DNA of 64,000 nucleotides from Pseudactinotalea suaedae (GTDB taxonomy: Bacteria; Actinomycetota; Actinomycetes; Actinomycetales; Beutenbergiaceae), in the NCBI RefSeq assembly GCF_009733815.1, contig NZ_WNXY01000008.1:124001-188000 (forward strand), given 5' to 3'. The stretch's first letter is position 1. Every line of letters begins with the position of its first letter. Shown here one piece after another: positions 35,043-43,598 of this stretch. Position numbers and translations under genes: made by a program. The notes under the pieces are model-generated. The model did not search any database. It had not been told where the DNA came from and saw nothing but the letters and a program-made list of their open reading frames with translations.

Positions 35043-35935
35043 CGCTGGCCTGCCTTGTCGAGTCCGAGGATCCGGCCGATCCCGAGGTACTTGCCACCGA
35101 CAGCCAACGTGATCAGGACGATGAGAAGCAGGACCACCGCCTGCGCCGCACCCACGTCGGTGCTGAGGAACGCCTGCACCTGCTGGACGATGGCGGTGCC
35201 GATGTAGACGTTCTGGGCGCTGCCGAGGATCTGTGGAGTGATGTAGAAGCCGAGCGCCATCACGAAGACGAGCACCGCGCCCGCGAGCGCGCCTGGCCGC
35301 GACAGCGGCACGATGACCCGCCAAAAGACGGTGGCGGGCCGCGACCCCATGATCTGCGCCGCCTCCTCGAGCTCCCGGGGGATCGCACGCATCTGGGCGT
35401 AGATCGTGAGGACCGTGTAGGGGGCGAGGACGTGGGCCATCCCGAGATAGACGGCGAAGTCCGTCCCCATCATCCGGATCGGTTCGTCGACGATGCCGAG
35501 AGCGACCATCGCGGTGTTGATCAGCCCGGTGTTGTTGAGGAGGAGCTGCCAGGAGTAGGTGCGAACCAGGGTGCTGGTCCAGAACGAGACCAGCAGGCAC
35601 GTCGCCAGGATGATCACGATCGTCCTGCGTGCCCGCGCCAGCACGTAGGCGTACGGGTAGGAGACGACGAGGCAGACCACGGTGACGGTCAACGACATCC
35701 GCACCGTCGTCCAGATCGAGCGCCGGAAGATCCCGCTGGAGAACGCATCGACGAAGTTCTGCGGGTCAGAGACGGCGCGGATCGTCATCAGCAGCACCGG
35801 CAGCAGGAACGCGACGGCCATGTAGAGCACCGCAGCGGACTGGAAGGCACCTATGCCACTGAGCCAGGCGGGCCTGGGAGCGGCCTTGCTGCGCACTGCC
35901 TGGTCGGGGACAGTCGCCGAGTCGAGCGTGGTCAC
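35039..35935 (-). CDS. ABC importer permease (PotB-like)
   Basis: A 298-residue permease of the PotB/PotH class. After a cytoplasmic leader the first span begins near residue 30; the EAA loop is ELEEAAQIMGSRPATVF. Start GTG 35935 is preferred because GAGGA lies just upstream; a longer form from GTG 35995 would add 20 residues outside the fold. It is coupled to the PotC-like permease by an ATGA overlap and lies 85 bases after the binding-protein gene. Confidence 0.87.
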   Translation of the reverse strand: MTTLDSATVPDQAVRSKAAPRPAWLSGIGAFQSAAVLYMAVAFLLPVLLMTIRAVSDPQNFVDAFSSGIFRRSIWTTVRMSLTVTVVCLVVSYPYAYVLARARRTIVIILATCLLVSFWTSTLVRTYSWQLLLNNTGLINTAMVALGIVDEPIRMMGTDFAVYLGMAHVLAPYTVLTIYAQMRAIPRELEEAAQIMGSRPATVFWRVIVPLSRPGALAGAVLVFVMALGFYITPQILGSAQNVYIGTAIVQQVQAFLSTDVGAAQAVVLLLIVLITLAVGGKYLGIGRILGLDKAGQR

Positions 35936-36020
35936 CTCGTCCTCATTCGGTCGTCGGTCGGTGTGGGCGGCCACCGGCCGCAGGGGAGCGAACACCCCCT
36001 GCGGCCGGCGAGGTGATCGA

Positions 36021-37127
36021 TCAGCCGGCGAGCCACTCCGAGATGTGCTCGATGACCTCGGGGCGGTTCGCGCCCCACCAGTCGAGGTCGAAGTAGATCG
36101 GTGCCTGGTCGCCGCCCAGCTCGTGCTTGGTCGGAAGGAAGTCCAACCACTCCGAGTCCGGGTCGGCGCCGGCTGCGCTGGGGTTCAGCGGCCCGTAGGC
36201 GATGTGGTTGCCGATCGCACCCTGGTTGTCGACGATGTAGGCGATCAGCTTCTGGGCGTTCTCCAGGTTGGGCGCGCCCTTCGGGATGTAGATGTAGTCG
36301 GCCTCCTGGACCTGCAGCCCCCAGGCGATCGCGACGGGGTAGCCCTCTTGGGCCGCGATGGCGACGCGGCCGTTGTTGCAGATGCCCAGCACGGACTCAC
36401 CGGTGGCCACGTCGTTGATGCACTGCTGGTGGTCCTCGGCGACGATGAGCTGTTCCTTGATCGGCTCGAAGACCGAGAGCGCACGGTCGACGTCGAGCGG
36501 GTACAGCTCGTCGCGGGGTACCCCGTCGGTGAGCAGCGCCGCCTCGAGGACACCGTGCCAGCCGTTGCCGGTGGGACCGATCGTGCGGTACCCGTCGATG
36601 CTCGGGTCAAAGAAGTCGCTCATACCGGTGAGGTCACCCTCGGAGAAGGTGTCGGTGTTGTAGGTCAGGACGGCGGCCAGGCTCAGCAGCGGGACCGCCT
36701 GCGGGTATGCCGGGTAGCCGGCGTCGTCGAAGGCAGCGCAGTCGATGACGTCGCAGTCGAGCATCTCCAGCATCGGGTTGTCGGTGACGCCGTAGCTGAT
36801 GTTGCCCTGGGCGACGTCCCACGCCATGGCACCGGCGTTGGCCATCTCCTCGAGCTTGGTCCAGGAGACGGAGTTGTCCTGAACCACGGTGATGCCGCTG
36901 ACCTCGGTGAACGGCTCGTACCAGGCGGCCTCCTGCGCTTCCGCTCCGGTCCCCCCGAAGTTGGCGAAGACGACCTCGCCCTCTCCGGCATAGGGGTTGT
37001 CGCCGTCGCTCTCGGAGGACGGCTCGTCAGCGGACGACTCGGCAGAGTCAGCTGTGGAACACGCGGCGAGTGCGATGAGCATGCCGGCGGCAAGCCCGGC
37101 TGCCGCAGCACGACGACCAGCTCTCAT
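36021..37127 (-). CDS. ABC importer solute-binding lipoprotein (PotD-like)
   Basis: A 368-residue binding protein of the spermidine/putrescine class (SBP_bac_8). It has a lipoprotein signal with lipobox ALAAC near residue 22, and the mature protein opens with EVVFANFGGTGAEAQ. A Cys pair in DCDVIDC and another in the CINDVATGE/GICNNG region could form disulfides. The start at 37127 follows AGAGGGA. It is the first gene of the leftward importer operon and is divergent from the aldehyde dehydrogenase and decarboxylase genes. The likely ligand is a cationic or guanidino compound; this is inferred from class and neighbours. Confidence 0.9.
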   Translation of the reverse strand: MRAGRRAAAAGLAAGMLIALAACSTADSAESSADEPSSESDGDNPYAGEGEVVFANFGGTGAEAQEAAWYEPFTEVSGITVVQDNSVSWTKLEEMANAGAMAWDVAQGNISYGVTDNPMLEMLDCDVIDCAAFDDAGYPAYPQAVPLLSLAAVLTYNTDTFSEGDLTGMSDFFDPSIDGYRTIGPTGNGWHGVLEAALLTDGVPRDELYPLDVDRALSVFEPIKEQLIVAEDHQQCINDVATGESVLGICNNGRVAIAAQEGYPVAIAWGLQVQEADYIYIPKGAPNLENAQKLIAYIVDNQGAIGNHIAYGPLNPSAAGADPDSEWLDFLPTKHELGGDQAPIYFDLDWWGANRPEVIEHISEWLAG

Positions 37128-37391
37128 GGGGATCCCTCTCATGGGTGGTGGGGTGTCGATCAGGGCTCCGGCGCACGGCGGCTGAGCTGGTCGGAGCACC
37201 GGAGGTGTGACGACGGCTCGGTGTACTGGAGTTGCTTCACAGTAAACACGTGGTGCGTACTGAGCAATGCACGTAATCAAAAAGATACGTTCGTAACACA
37301 GGCGCAACATCCGGCTCCTACGTTGCGGATACCGGGCGCGTCATGTGCCAGGAATCGCGTGGTGCGCCACACAAGCGGTGGAGGTTGTCTC
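37128..37391. promoter_or_regulatory. Divergent promoter, importer and dehydrogenase operons
   Basis: This 264-base gap separates two divergent operons. From about 37230 to 37310 it is clearly AT-richer than its surroundings and repeats a CGTA element: TGCGTAC (37254-37260), CACGTA (37270-37275) and the near-palindrome TACGTTCGTA (37286-37295). Such clustering suggests an operator region, with the XRE-cupin regulator at 40370-40981 as main candidate. The GGTGGAGG ribosome site for the rightward gene lies at about 37377. Exact promoters are not assigned. Confidence 0.45.
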
Positions 37392-38771
37392 GTGACGGAG
37401 TACGCAGTGGTCGACCCCGCGACGGGTGTGAGACACCGCCGCTACCCGACCGCGACCGACGCCGAGCTCGCGGACTCGCTCGCTCAGGCCTGGCAGTGCT
37501 ACCGCAGCGACTGGAGCGAGCGGGCGGCGGCGCCGGAGCGGGCGAGGCTGCTCCACGCGGTGGCTGACGCGCACCTCGATCAACGGGACGAGCTGGCACG
37601 ACTGATCCAGCTCGAGATGGGCAAGAGCGTGCAAGGGGCACGCGGTGAGGTCGAGTTCAGCGCCGACATCTACCGCTACTACGCCGACCGCGCGTCGGTG
37701 TTCCTCGCCGATCGGCCGATCGAGCTGCTGAGCGGCCCGGGCGTTGCCGTGACGCGACCGAGCCCGGTCGGCCCGCTGCTGGGCATCATGCCGTGGAACT
37801 ACCCGTACTACCAGGTCGCCCGGTTCGCCGCACCGAACCTGCTCCTGGGCAACCCGGTGCTGCTCAAGCACGCACCGCAGTGCCCGTCGTCGGCAGAGGC
37901 GATCGCCGACATCCTGCGATCAGCGGGCGCGCCGACAGGCGCCTACCAAGACGTGCGCCTGGACCATGACCAGGTCGCTCGGGCGATAGCCGATCCCCGC
38001 ATCCGAGGCGTCTCGCTGACGGGCTCGGACCGCGCGGGGGCGGTGGTCGCCTCTCACGCCGGCCGACACCTGAAGAAGGTGGTCCTGGAGCTCGGTGGTT
38101 CGGACCCCTTCCTGGTCCTCTCCGGCGAGGATCTCGACGGCGTCGCCGCCGAAGCCGTCCGAGCGCGGATCTCCAACGTCGGCCAAGCGTGCAACGCGGC
38201 CAAGCGCATCATCGTGCTCGAGGAGTTCTACGACCGGTTCAGGGACCTGTTCGTGACCCACCTCCGCCGAGCCGCCGAGGGCCTCGGCCCGCTGTCGTCA
38301 GCCTCGGCGGCGGCTGCGGTCGCCGAGCAGGTCGAGCGTGCTCGGGCAGCGGGCGCGCGCGTCGACGTCGTACGGTCGCCCCTGAACCCGGGCGATGCCG
38401 TCGTCGCCGTCATCGACCAGATCCCTGCCGGATCTGCCGTTCTCCAGGAGGAGATTTTCGGTCCGGTGGCGATGCTGCTGCGCGCTCGGAACGAGAGCGA
38501 CGCCGTCGAGCTGGCCAACGGGACGCCGTACGGGCTCGGCTCGTACGTCTACAGCGCGGACCCTGCCCAGGTGCAACGCGTGGCTGACCGTCTGGAGGTC
38601 GGCATGGTCTTCGTCAACTGCATCGACGCCGACGGAGTCGAGACTCCCTTCGGCGGGACCAAGCGATCGGGGTTCGGGCGTGAGCTCGGAGCCGCGGGTG
38701 TCGAGGAGTTCATGAACCACAAGCTGATCCGCACGACCGAGGACGCCACCGAGGCCGGAGCGGTCCGATGA
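37392..38771 (+). CDS. Aldehyde dehydrogenase, semialdehyde type
   Basis: A 459-residue NAD(P)-dependent aldehyde dehydrogenase related to succinate-semialdehyde dehydrogenases. E233 (VLELGG) and the catalytic nucleophile C267 (NVGQACNAAKR) are present, as are PWNYP at 134-138 and EEIFGPVA near the end. The segment after about residue 300 (AEGLGPLSSASAAA) is shortened against the family, so the loop before the second half of the substrate channel is trimmed. GTG follows GGTGGAGG. Its stop overlaps the ThDP decarboxylase start (ATGA). The pair suggests decarboxylation of a 2-oxo acid to an aldehyde, which this enzyme oxidises; 4-guanidinobutanal is proposed, not shown. Confidence 0.88.
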   Translation: MTEYAVVDPATGVRHRRYPTATDAELADSLAQAWQCYRSDWSERAAAPERARLLHAVADAHLDQRDELARLIQLEMGKSVQGARGEVEFSADIYRYYADRASVFLADRPIELLSGPGVAVTRPSPVGPLLGIMPWNYPYYQVARFAAPNLLLGNPVLLKHAPQCPSSAEAIADILRSAGAPTGAYQDVRLDHDQVARAIADPRIRGVSLTGSDRAGAVVASHAGRHLKKVVLELGGSDPFLVLSGEDLDGVAAEAVRARISNVGQACNAAKRIIVLEEFYDRFRDLFVTHLRRAAEGLGPLSSASAAAAVAEQVERARAAGARVDVVRSPLNPGDAVVAVIDQIPAGSAVLQEEIFGPVAMLLRARNESDAVELANGTPYGLGSYVYSADPAQVQRVADRLEVGMVFVNCIDADGVETPFGGTKRSGFGRELGAAGVEEFMNHKLIRTTEDATEAGAVR

Positions 38772-40348
38772 CCGGGCGCACGACCGGTGTCGCGGTGATC
38801 GAGGCGCTCGAGGCCAACGGGGTGGACCTGGTCTTCGGTATCCCGGGAACCCACAGCATGGAGCTCTACCGAGGACTGTCCGAGCGCGGCCTGCGCCATG
38901 TCGTCACCCGTCACGAGCAGGGTGCGGCCTATGCCGCCGACGGCTACACGCGCGCGACGGGCCGGCCCGGCGTCGTCATCACGACCTCCGGACCCGGCCT
39001 CACGAACGCGCTGACAGGCATCGCCAACGCCCACGCCGACGGCGTCCCGATGCTGGTGATCTCGCCCGGCATCCCCACGGGGCAGGAACGCCAGGACATC
39101 GGCTGGATGCACGAGACGAAGGACCAACGTGCGGCTGCCGATGGCGTGGCTGCCCGCAGCGTGCGGGTGGGGACGCCGGCCCAAGCGGTGGCCGCCGTCC
39201 ACGAGGCGTTCGCGCGGTGGGCGGTCGAGCATCCCCGGCCGATCCACATCGAGATCCCCCTGGACGTACTGGAGTCGCCCGCGAGCGCGCCGACACCGGC
39301 ATGGCCGCGCCCCTACAGGCCGGCAGCGGATCCCTCCGGGATCGCGGCAGCCGCCGAGCTGATCCTGGCCGCCGAGCGAATCACCCTCGTCGCCGGCCCC
39401 GGCGGTCTCGACGCGGCGGCTGCCATCCGCGGCCTGGCGGCCCACGTCGACGCCGCCGTCGTCACCACCACCCTGGCCAAAGGCATCGTCGACGAGACCG
39501 ATCCGCGCTGCGTCGGCGAGTTCTTCGGTGAACCGTTGCTGGCACCGCTGATGGCGCAGACCGACCTGCTGCTGGTGCTCGGGGCCACCGTCCCGGACCT
39601 GAGCACGCGCTATCCGGACTTCTCCGGGACGCTGGTACGCGTCGACCTGGACCCGGCCCGACTGCACCGCAACGCGGTCGCCGACGTCGCGCTGCTGGGG
39701 GACGTCGGGCTGGTTGCGGAACAGCTCATGGCCGCGCTGCCACCGCAGTCACGCCAGGGGGTTGCACGTGCTGGTCGCGCACGAGCCGACGCACTTGCCG
39801 CGATGGAGTCGGTCTCCGGGCGTTGGCGCGCGATCCAGGACGCGCTCCGCACGGCTCTGCCGCCTGACGTCATCATCACCGGCGACAGCTCCCAGGTGTC
39901 CTATCGCGGCACCGGTCCGTACTGGACCTTCCGTGAGCCCCGCCACTACCTGGTCACCACCGGGTACTCCACCCTGGGCTACGCGCTTCCAGCGGCGATC
40001 GGTGCCAAGCTCGCGCTGCCTCAGGCGGCCGTCGCCGCTGTCATCGGTGATGGCGCCCTGATGTTCTGCCTTCAAGAGCTCATGACAGCGGCCGAGCTGG
40101 GGCTGTCGCTGCCGATGCTGGTGGTGGACAACCACGGCTTCGGTGAGATCAGGGAGAACATGGCTGATCGAGGCATCCCGCCGTTCGCGGTCACGCTCGA
40201 CTCGCCGGACCTGCTGGTCCTGGCACGGTCCATGGGGTGGATCGCGCACGAGGCTGCGGACCCGGACGAGGCCGCTTCGTTGATGGCGACGGCCCTGCAC
40301 GCGGACGGCCCCACCATGGTCCGCCTACGCGTCCCCGAGGCCGCCTGA
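38768..40348 (+). CDS. ThDP-dependent 2-oxo acid decarboxylase (AruI-like)
   Basis: A 526-residue thiamine-diphosphate enzyme with the three domains of the acetolactate-synthase/decarboxylase family. The catalytic Glu is E50 in HEQGAAYAADGY, and the ThDP-binding motif starts at GDG 427-429 and ends at the Asn of VVDNHG. The middle domain is degenerate for FAD. The WMHETKDQRAAADG segment recalls 5-guanidino-2-oxopentanoate decarboxylase (AruI) of the arginine transaminase pathway. It is coupled to the aldehyde dehydrogenase. The proposed reaction is 5-guanidino-2-oxopentanoate to 4-guanidinobutanal and CO2. Other 2-oxo acid decarboxylases or lyases of the superfamily cannot be excluded. Confidence 0.82.
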   Translation: MTGRTTGVAVIEALEANGVDLVFGIPGTHSMELYRGLSERGLRHVVTRHEQGAAYAADGYTRATGRPGVVITTSGPGLTNALTGIANAHADGVPMLVISPGIPTGQERQDIGWMHETKDQRAAADGVAARSVRVGTPAQAVAAVHEAFARWAVEHPRPIHIEIPLDVLESPASAPTPAWPRPYRPAADPSGIAAAAELILAAERITLVAGPGGLDAAAAIRGLAAHVDAAVVTTTLAKGIVDETDPRCVGEFFGEPLLAPLMAQTDLLLVLGATVPDLSTRYPDFSGTLVRVDLDPARLHRNAVADVALLGDVGLVAEQLMAALPPQSRQGVARAGRARADALAAMESVSGRWRAIQDALRTALPPDVIITGDSSQVSYRGTGPYWTFREPRHYLVTTGYSTLGYALPAAIGAKLALPQAAVAAVIGDGALMFCLQELMTAAELGLSLPMLVVDNHGFGEIRENMADRGIPPFAVTLDSPDLLVLARSMGWIAHEAADPDEAASLMATALHADGPTMVRLRVPEAA

Positions 40349-40369
40349 GCCACCCGGCTCGCGGACCAC

Positions 40370-40981
40370 TCAGCGCTTCGGCGGTTCCTGTCGCTGGTCG
40401 CGACCCACGGCGGGAGCGAGCACCCACATCACCTGGGCCGTGATGTCACCGATGTTGGTGAAGCTGTGGGGGGCCGAGGAGAACGTGAGCGAGTCGCCGG
40501 GATCCAGCTCATAGGACTCGGTCTCGATCTCCAGCCGGATGCGACCGGACAGCACGTGCACGAACTCGACCTCGACCGGCAGCTCGTACGGCTCGTCGCC
40601 CGAGCCTCCGCCCGGCTCGATGTCGGTCAGGTGGACCTGCAACCGCTGCTCAACACCCGGCGTGAGCAGGTACTCGGTCAGGTCACGCCCGCCGAAGTAG
40701 ACGACCTCGCGGTCCGCAACGCGCACCAGGCGGGTCGGAGACCAGACGAGGATGTCGGACAGGTCGGTCTCGAGAGCTGCACACAGTCGCAGGAGAGCGC
40801 TGACCGAGATCGACGTCTGTCCGTGCTCGAGCTTGGAGAGGAAACCCCGCGTCAGGCCCGACCTCTCGGCTACGGCCGCCAGGGTCTCGCGCCGCTGTCG
40901 ACGAATCTCACGGATCCGGCCGCCGAGGTTCTCCATGACGTCGTCGACCGAGGACGCACCCGACTGCTTACCAACTGCCAC
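40370..40981 (-). CDS. XRE-family regulator with cupin domain
   Basis: A 203-residue regulator. An N-terminal XRE helix-turn-helix (ETLAAVAERSGLTRGFLSKL) is followed by a C-terminal cupin beta-barrel (EPYELPVEVEFVHVLSGRI, then LDPGDSLTFSSAPHSFTNIG). This architecture is typical of PuuR-like regulators that sense small polar amino compounds. GTG 40981 is chosen because a GGAG site lies 8 bases upstream; longer forms add unrelated residues. It is convergent with the ThDP decarboxylase gene and follows the hydrolase gene in the same direction. It probably controls the surrounding catabolic and uptake operons. Confidence 0.88.
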   Translation of the reverse strand: MAVGKQSGASSVDDVMENLGGRIREIRRQRRETLAAVAERSGLTRGFLSKLEHGQTSISVSALLRLCAALETDLSDILVWSPTRLVRVADREVVYFGGRDLTEYLLTPGVEQRLQVHLTDIEPGGGSGDEPYELPVEVEFVHVLSGRIRLEIETESYELDPGDSLTFSSAPHSFTNIGDITAQVMWVLAPAVGRDQRQEPPKR

Positions 40982-41100
40982 ATCGCTCCGATCGTGACGT
41001 CTGCGTCGCACGACGCACGTTCCGGAGACGACATGGTGCCTCCGACATGAACCATCGATGATACGAGGTTTCGCAGGGCGATACAACGAGACCGCTCGCG

Positions 41101-42408
41101 TCACTCCGTGTCAACTACGGCACCCTCGGCCATCGCCACGACCACCTCGGTGAGCAGCCGAAGGCCCGCGAGACAGTCCTCGTCGGACGTCAGCTCGCCC
41201 TCGTTGTGCGCGATGCCATCGACCGAGGGCACGAACAGCATCACGGTCGGTACGACGTCCTTCAAGTTGGTCGAGTCGTGCCCGGCGATCGTCTGCATGG
41301 GGATGCACGGCAGCCCGAGCCCCGCCGCGATGCTCTGTGTGAGCTCGACGCCGCTGGACTGGTAAGGCTGCTGGTCCCACTGATGGGTCGTCCGTACGCT
41401 CACCTCGACGGCCGTGGTGCGCTCGACCTCGCGCACCTGCGCGAGGAAGCGCCCTTCGGCCTCGCGGAGCAGCGCCGCCGAGGGGCTGCGCAGGTCCAGG
41501 TTCATCCGGACCTCGCGGGCGACGACGACGGGCGAGTTGGGTAGCACGGTGAGCTCGGAGACGCTGGTGTGCAGCGCCGGCGGCCCTGCATACGCGTCGG
41601 CCAGCTCGCGCGCCGCGACGATCAGCCGCGCAGCACCGGCCAGGGCGTCCCGCCGGTCGGACATGGCGGTCGACCCGGTGTGGGACTGCTCGCCCTGCAC
41701 GACGACCTGATACTTGTGCGCAGCCCAGGTCGACTCGACGGCGCCGATCGTGATGCCGGCATCCTCCAGGATGCGGCCCTGCTCGACGTGGATCTCGGCA
41801 TAGCCCACCAGGGATGGCGCCGCGTCGCTGCCGCGATAGCCGGTCTGTCGGAGCGCCTGCTCGACGGTGGCGCCGGCTCGGTCGGCCGTCGCCAGGGCAG
41901 ATTCCACGCTGGCCTTGTGCGTGAAGACACCTGAACCCATCATGCTCGGCGCGAACCGCGCGCCCTCCTCGTTGAACCAGTCGACCACGGCGAGGTTGTA
42001 CCGGGGGGTGACGTCACCACCATCCAGCGCGTGGCGCCGGATGCGGTCGACCGCGTGAGCCGCGGCAAGGACGCCGTACGCCCCGTCGTAGCGACCGCCC
42101 AGGGGCTGGCTGTCCAGGTGGGACCCGACGGCGACATAGGGAGCGCCCGGCACGAGCTCGACCAGCCCGAAGACGTTGCCGATCTCGTCGACGACGACCG
42201 AGAAGTCGCGCTCACGCATCCAGGCCACGAGCCAGTCCCGCACCGCGCCGTCCTCGGCAGATCCGGCCAGACGCTCAACCCCGCCTCCAGGGGTGGCTCC
42301 GAAGGTCGACACCGCGGCGAAGTCGTCGAGGTAGCGGGCGTCGTCCTCCTCGTTGGTGGGAACCCGCGCACCGCGTTCCCCTGTTGTGGTCGACACCTCA
42401 CCAGTCAC
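41101..42408 (-). CDS. Zn-dependent N-carbamoyl-amino-acid hydrolase
   Basis: A 435-residue metalloenzyme of the hydantoinase/carbamoylase (allantoate amidohydrolase, beta-ureidopropionase) family. Metal ligands are visible: H97 and D108 (SHLDSQPLGGRYDGAYG), Glu pair 147-148 (WFNEEG), His in EIHVEQG and a C-terminal His in IAHNEGE. The dimerisation lid (HTGSTAMSDRRDAL) is present. It should hydrolyse a ureido compound to an amine, CO2 and ammonia. Its start overlaps the deiminase-family gene by 11 bases, so the two act in sequence: guanidino to ureido to amino. With GABA genes nearby, 4-ureidobutyrate is the proposed substrate. Confidence 0.87.
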   Translation of the reverse strand: MTGEVSTTTGERGARVPTNEEDDARYLDDFAAVSTFGATPGGGVERLAGSAEDGAVRDWLVAWMRERDFSVVVDEIGNVFGLVELVPGAPYVAVGSHLDSQPLGGRYDGAYGVLAAAHAVDRIRRHALDGGDVTPRYNLAVVDWFNEEGARFAPSMMGSGVFTHKASVESALATADRAGATVEQALRQTGYRGSDAAPSLVGYAEIHVEQGRILEDAGITIGAVESTWAAHKYQVVVQGEQSHTGSTAMSDRRDALAGAARLIVAARELADAYAGPPALHTSVSELTVLPNSPVVVAREVRMNLDLRSPSAALLREAEGRFLAQVREVERTTAVEVSVRTTHQWDQQPYQSSGVELTQSIAAGLGLPCIPMQTIAGHDSTNLKDVVPTVMLFVPSVDGIAHNEGELTSDEDCLAGLRLLTEVVVAMAEGAVVDTE

Positions 42409-43423
42409 GCTGGAGCTCCATCGTCGAGCAGTGGATCCCGCCGCCGTTCTTGTTCATCTCGCGGTACTCCACGGGCACGATCTCGACGCCGTGCTTGGTG
42501 CTGAGCAGCTCCGCGGTGCGCGGCAGGTGCGCTGGGAACAGGACCCGTCGGCGGTCCAGGGTGAGCAGGTTGCACGCCCAGTCCTCTTCCGGCGCGACCT
42601 CGACCGTCTCGATCCCCAGCTCGCCGAGCTCGACGAGCAGGTCGTACGGAGCGATGCGGCTGTTCACGACAGCGAGGTCGTCGTCGATCATCGCCATGCA
42701 CAGGTCGAGGTGGATCTGGTACCCAGGCATCTGGAACCGCTTGACCTCGATGCCCTGCTCCAGCAGGATCGCGGCGAGCTGGCGGTGCCCTTCAGCGTTG
42801 CAGCGGACGGAGGTCCCGAAAAAGGCCAGGTGCGGCCGCACCTTGACGAAGGATCCGCCCTCCACGAGACCCAGCCCGGTGATGGTGGCCAGCACCGGCA
42901 TGCCGGCGGCGGCGACGGTCTGCGTGATCGATTGCTCCTCTCCGCGGCGCATCCGGGCAGCGAGTCGGCCGATGACCGCGCCTCCCGGGACCGTGATCAA
43001 GGGGTCCCGGGTGAAGACAGCCTTGGAGTGATCAGGCAGCTGCGGTGCCATCACCACCTCGACGTCCTCGGCGCGCAGGGTCGCGACGAGCTGGTCGAAC
43101 TGCTCGTTCAGCAGGTTCAGGTCGGGGAGCGCGTGCCCGGCCCAGTACCAGCGACGATCGGGGTCGAGGTAGGCACCCAGCTCGGGGCTCCATGCGGCTT
43201 CGCCCAGCTCGGCCACCTGCTCGAGGATCGTGCTCGGGCGGCGCAGCATGGCGACACGCAGCCGGCCGACCTCGTCCTGAGCCCCCCACCGACGGCCCCA
43301 CCCGCTCTCGAGCTCGGATGCGGAGAGGAACGCCGGATCGGGCTCCGGGCCGAGCAGCTGATGGAACCGGCCCTCGGACATGTCGAGCGTCGGATCGGCC
43401 GACGATTCACTCACCTTGCTCAC
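42398..43423 (-). CDS. Guanidino-modifying enzyme, deiminase family
   Basis: A 341-residue member of the guanidino-group modifying superfamily (arginine deiminase, dimethylargininase, amidinotransferase). The catalytic set is complete: FTRDP at 137-141, EGG at 188-190, H238 and D240 in IHLDLCM, and the nucleophile C332 in GGGIHCSTMEL. The motif CNLLTLDRRRVLFP is also typical. It lacks the long insert of classical arginine deiminases. It is coupled to an N-carbamoyl hydrolase, so deimination to a ureido acid fits better than amidino transfer. 4-Guanidinobutyrate is proposed from the neighbouring decarboxylase, aldehyde dehydrogenase and GABA genes; arginine or methylarginine remain alternatives. 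Confidence 0.85.
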   Translation of the reverse strand: MSKVSESSADPTLDMSEGRFHQLLGPEPDPAFLSASELESGWGRRWGAQDEVGRLRVAMLRRPSTILEQVAELGEAAWSPELGAYLDPDRRWYWAGHALPDLNLLNEQFDQLVATLRAEDVEVVMAPQLPDHSKAVFTRDPLITVPGGAVIGRLAARMRRGEEQSITQTVAAAGMPVLATITGLGLVEGGSFVKVRPHLAFFGTSVRCNAEGHRQLAAILLEQGIEVKRFQMPGYQIHLDLCMAMIDDDLAVVNSRIAPYDLLVELGELGIETVEVAPEEDWACNLLTLDRRRVLFPAHLPRTAELLSTKHGVEIVPVEYREMNKNGGGIHCSTMELQRDW

Positions 43424-43598
43424 GATTCTCTCCCCTGACGACCACGACCATGAAACATGTGAATACTAACGGACAACACAATGCGCGCGCCTCACGCGGG
43501 TGTTTCAAGTATGTGAACAAGCGCTACCGGTTGCACCGCGCCGTTGCCTGGGTCACGGGCGCACCGACCGGTCTGCTCCCGGACCTCGCCCGCAGTCG
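43424..43598 (-). promoter_or_regulatory. Promoter region of the deiminase operon
   Basis: The 175 bases before the deiminase-family gene include an AT-richer core (about 43450-43530) with two ATGTGAA copies (43458 and 43511). The second lies within TTCAAGTATGTGAA, whose ends TTCA/TGAA are inverted. This could be an operator for the PucR protein, encoded immediately upstream, or for the XRE-cupin regulator. No certain -10 or -35 is assigned. Confidence 0.35.

Noticed and set aside
35853-37391. A very long plus-strand frame continuing upstream of the aldehyde dehydrogenase
   Set aside because: It is the antisense of the PotB-like and binding-protein genes; the real start is the GTG at 37392 with a ribosome site.
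42398-43423. Classical arginine deiminase of the ADI energy pathway
   Set aside because: No ornithine carbamoyltransferase or carbamate kinase genes are nearby, and the gene is coupled to an N-carbamoyl hydrolase instead.
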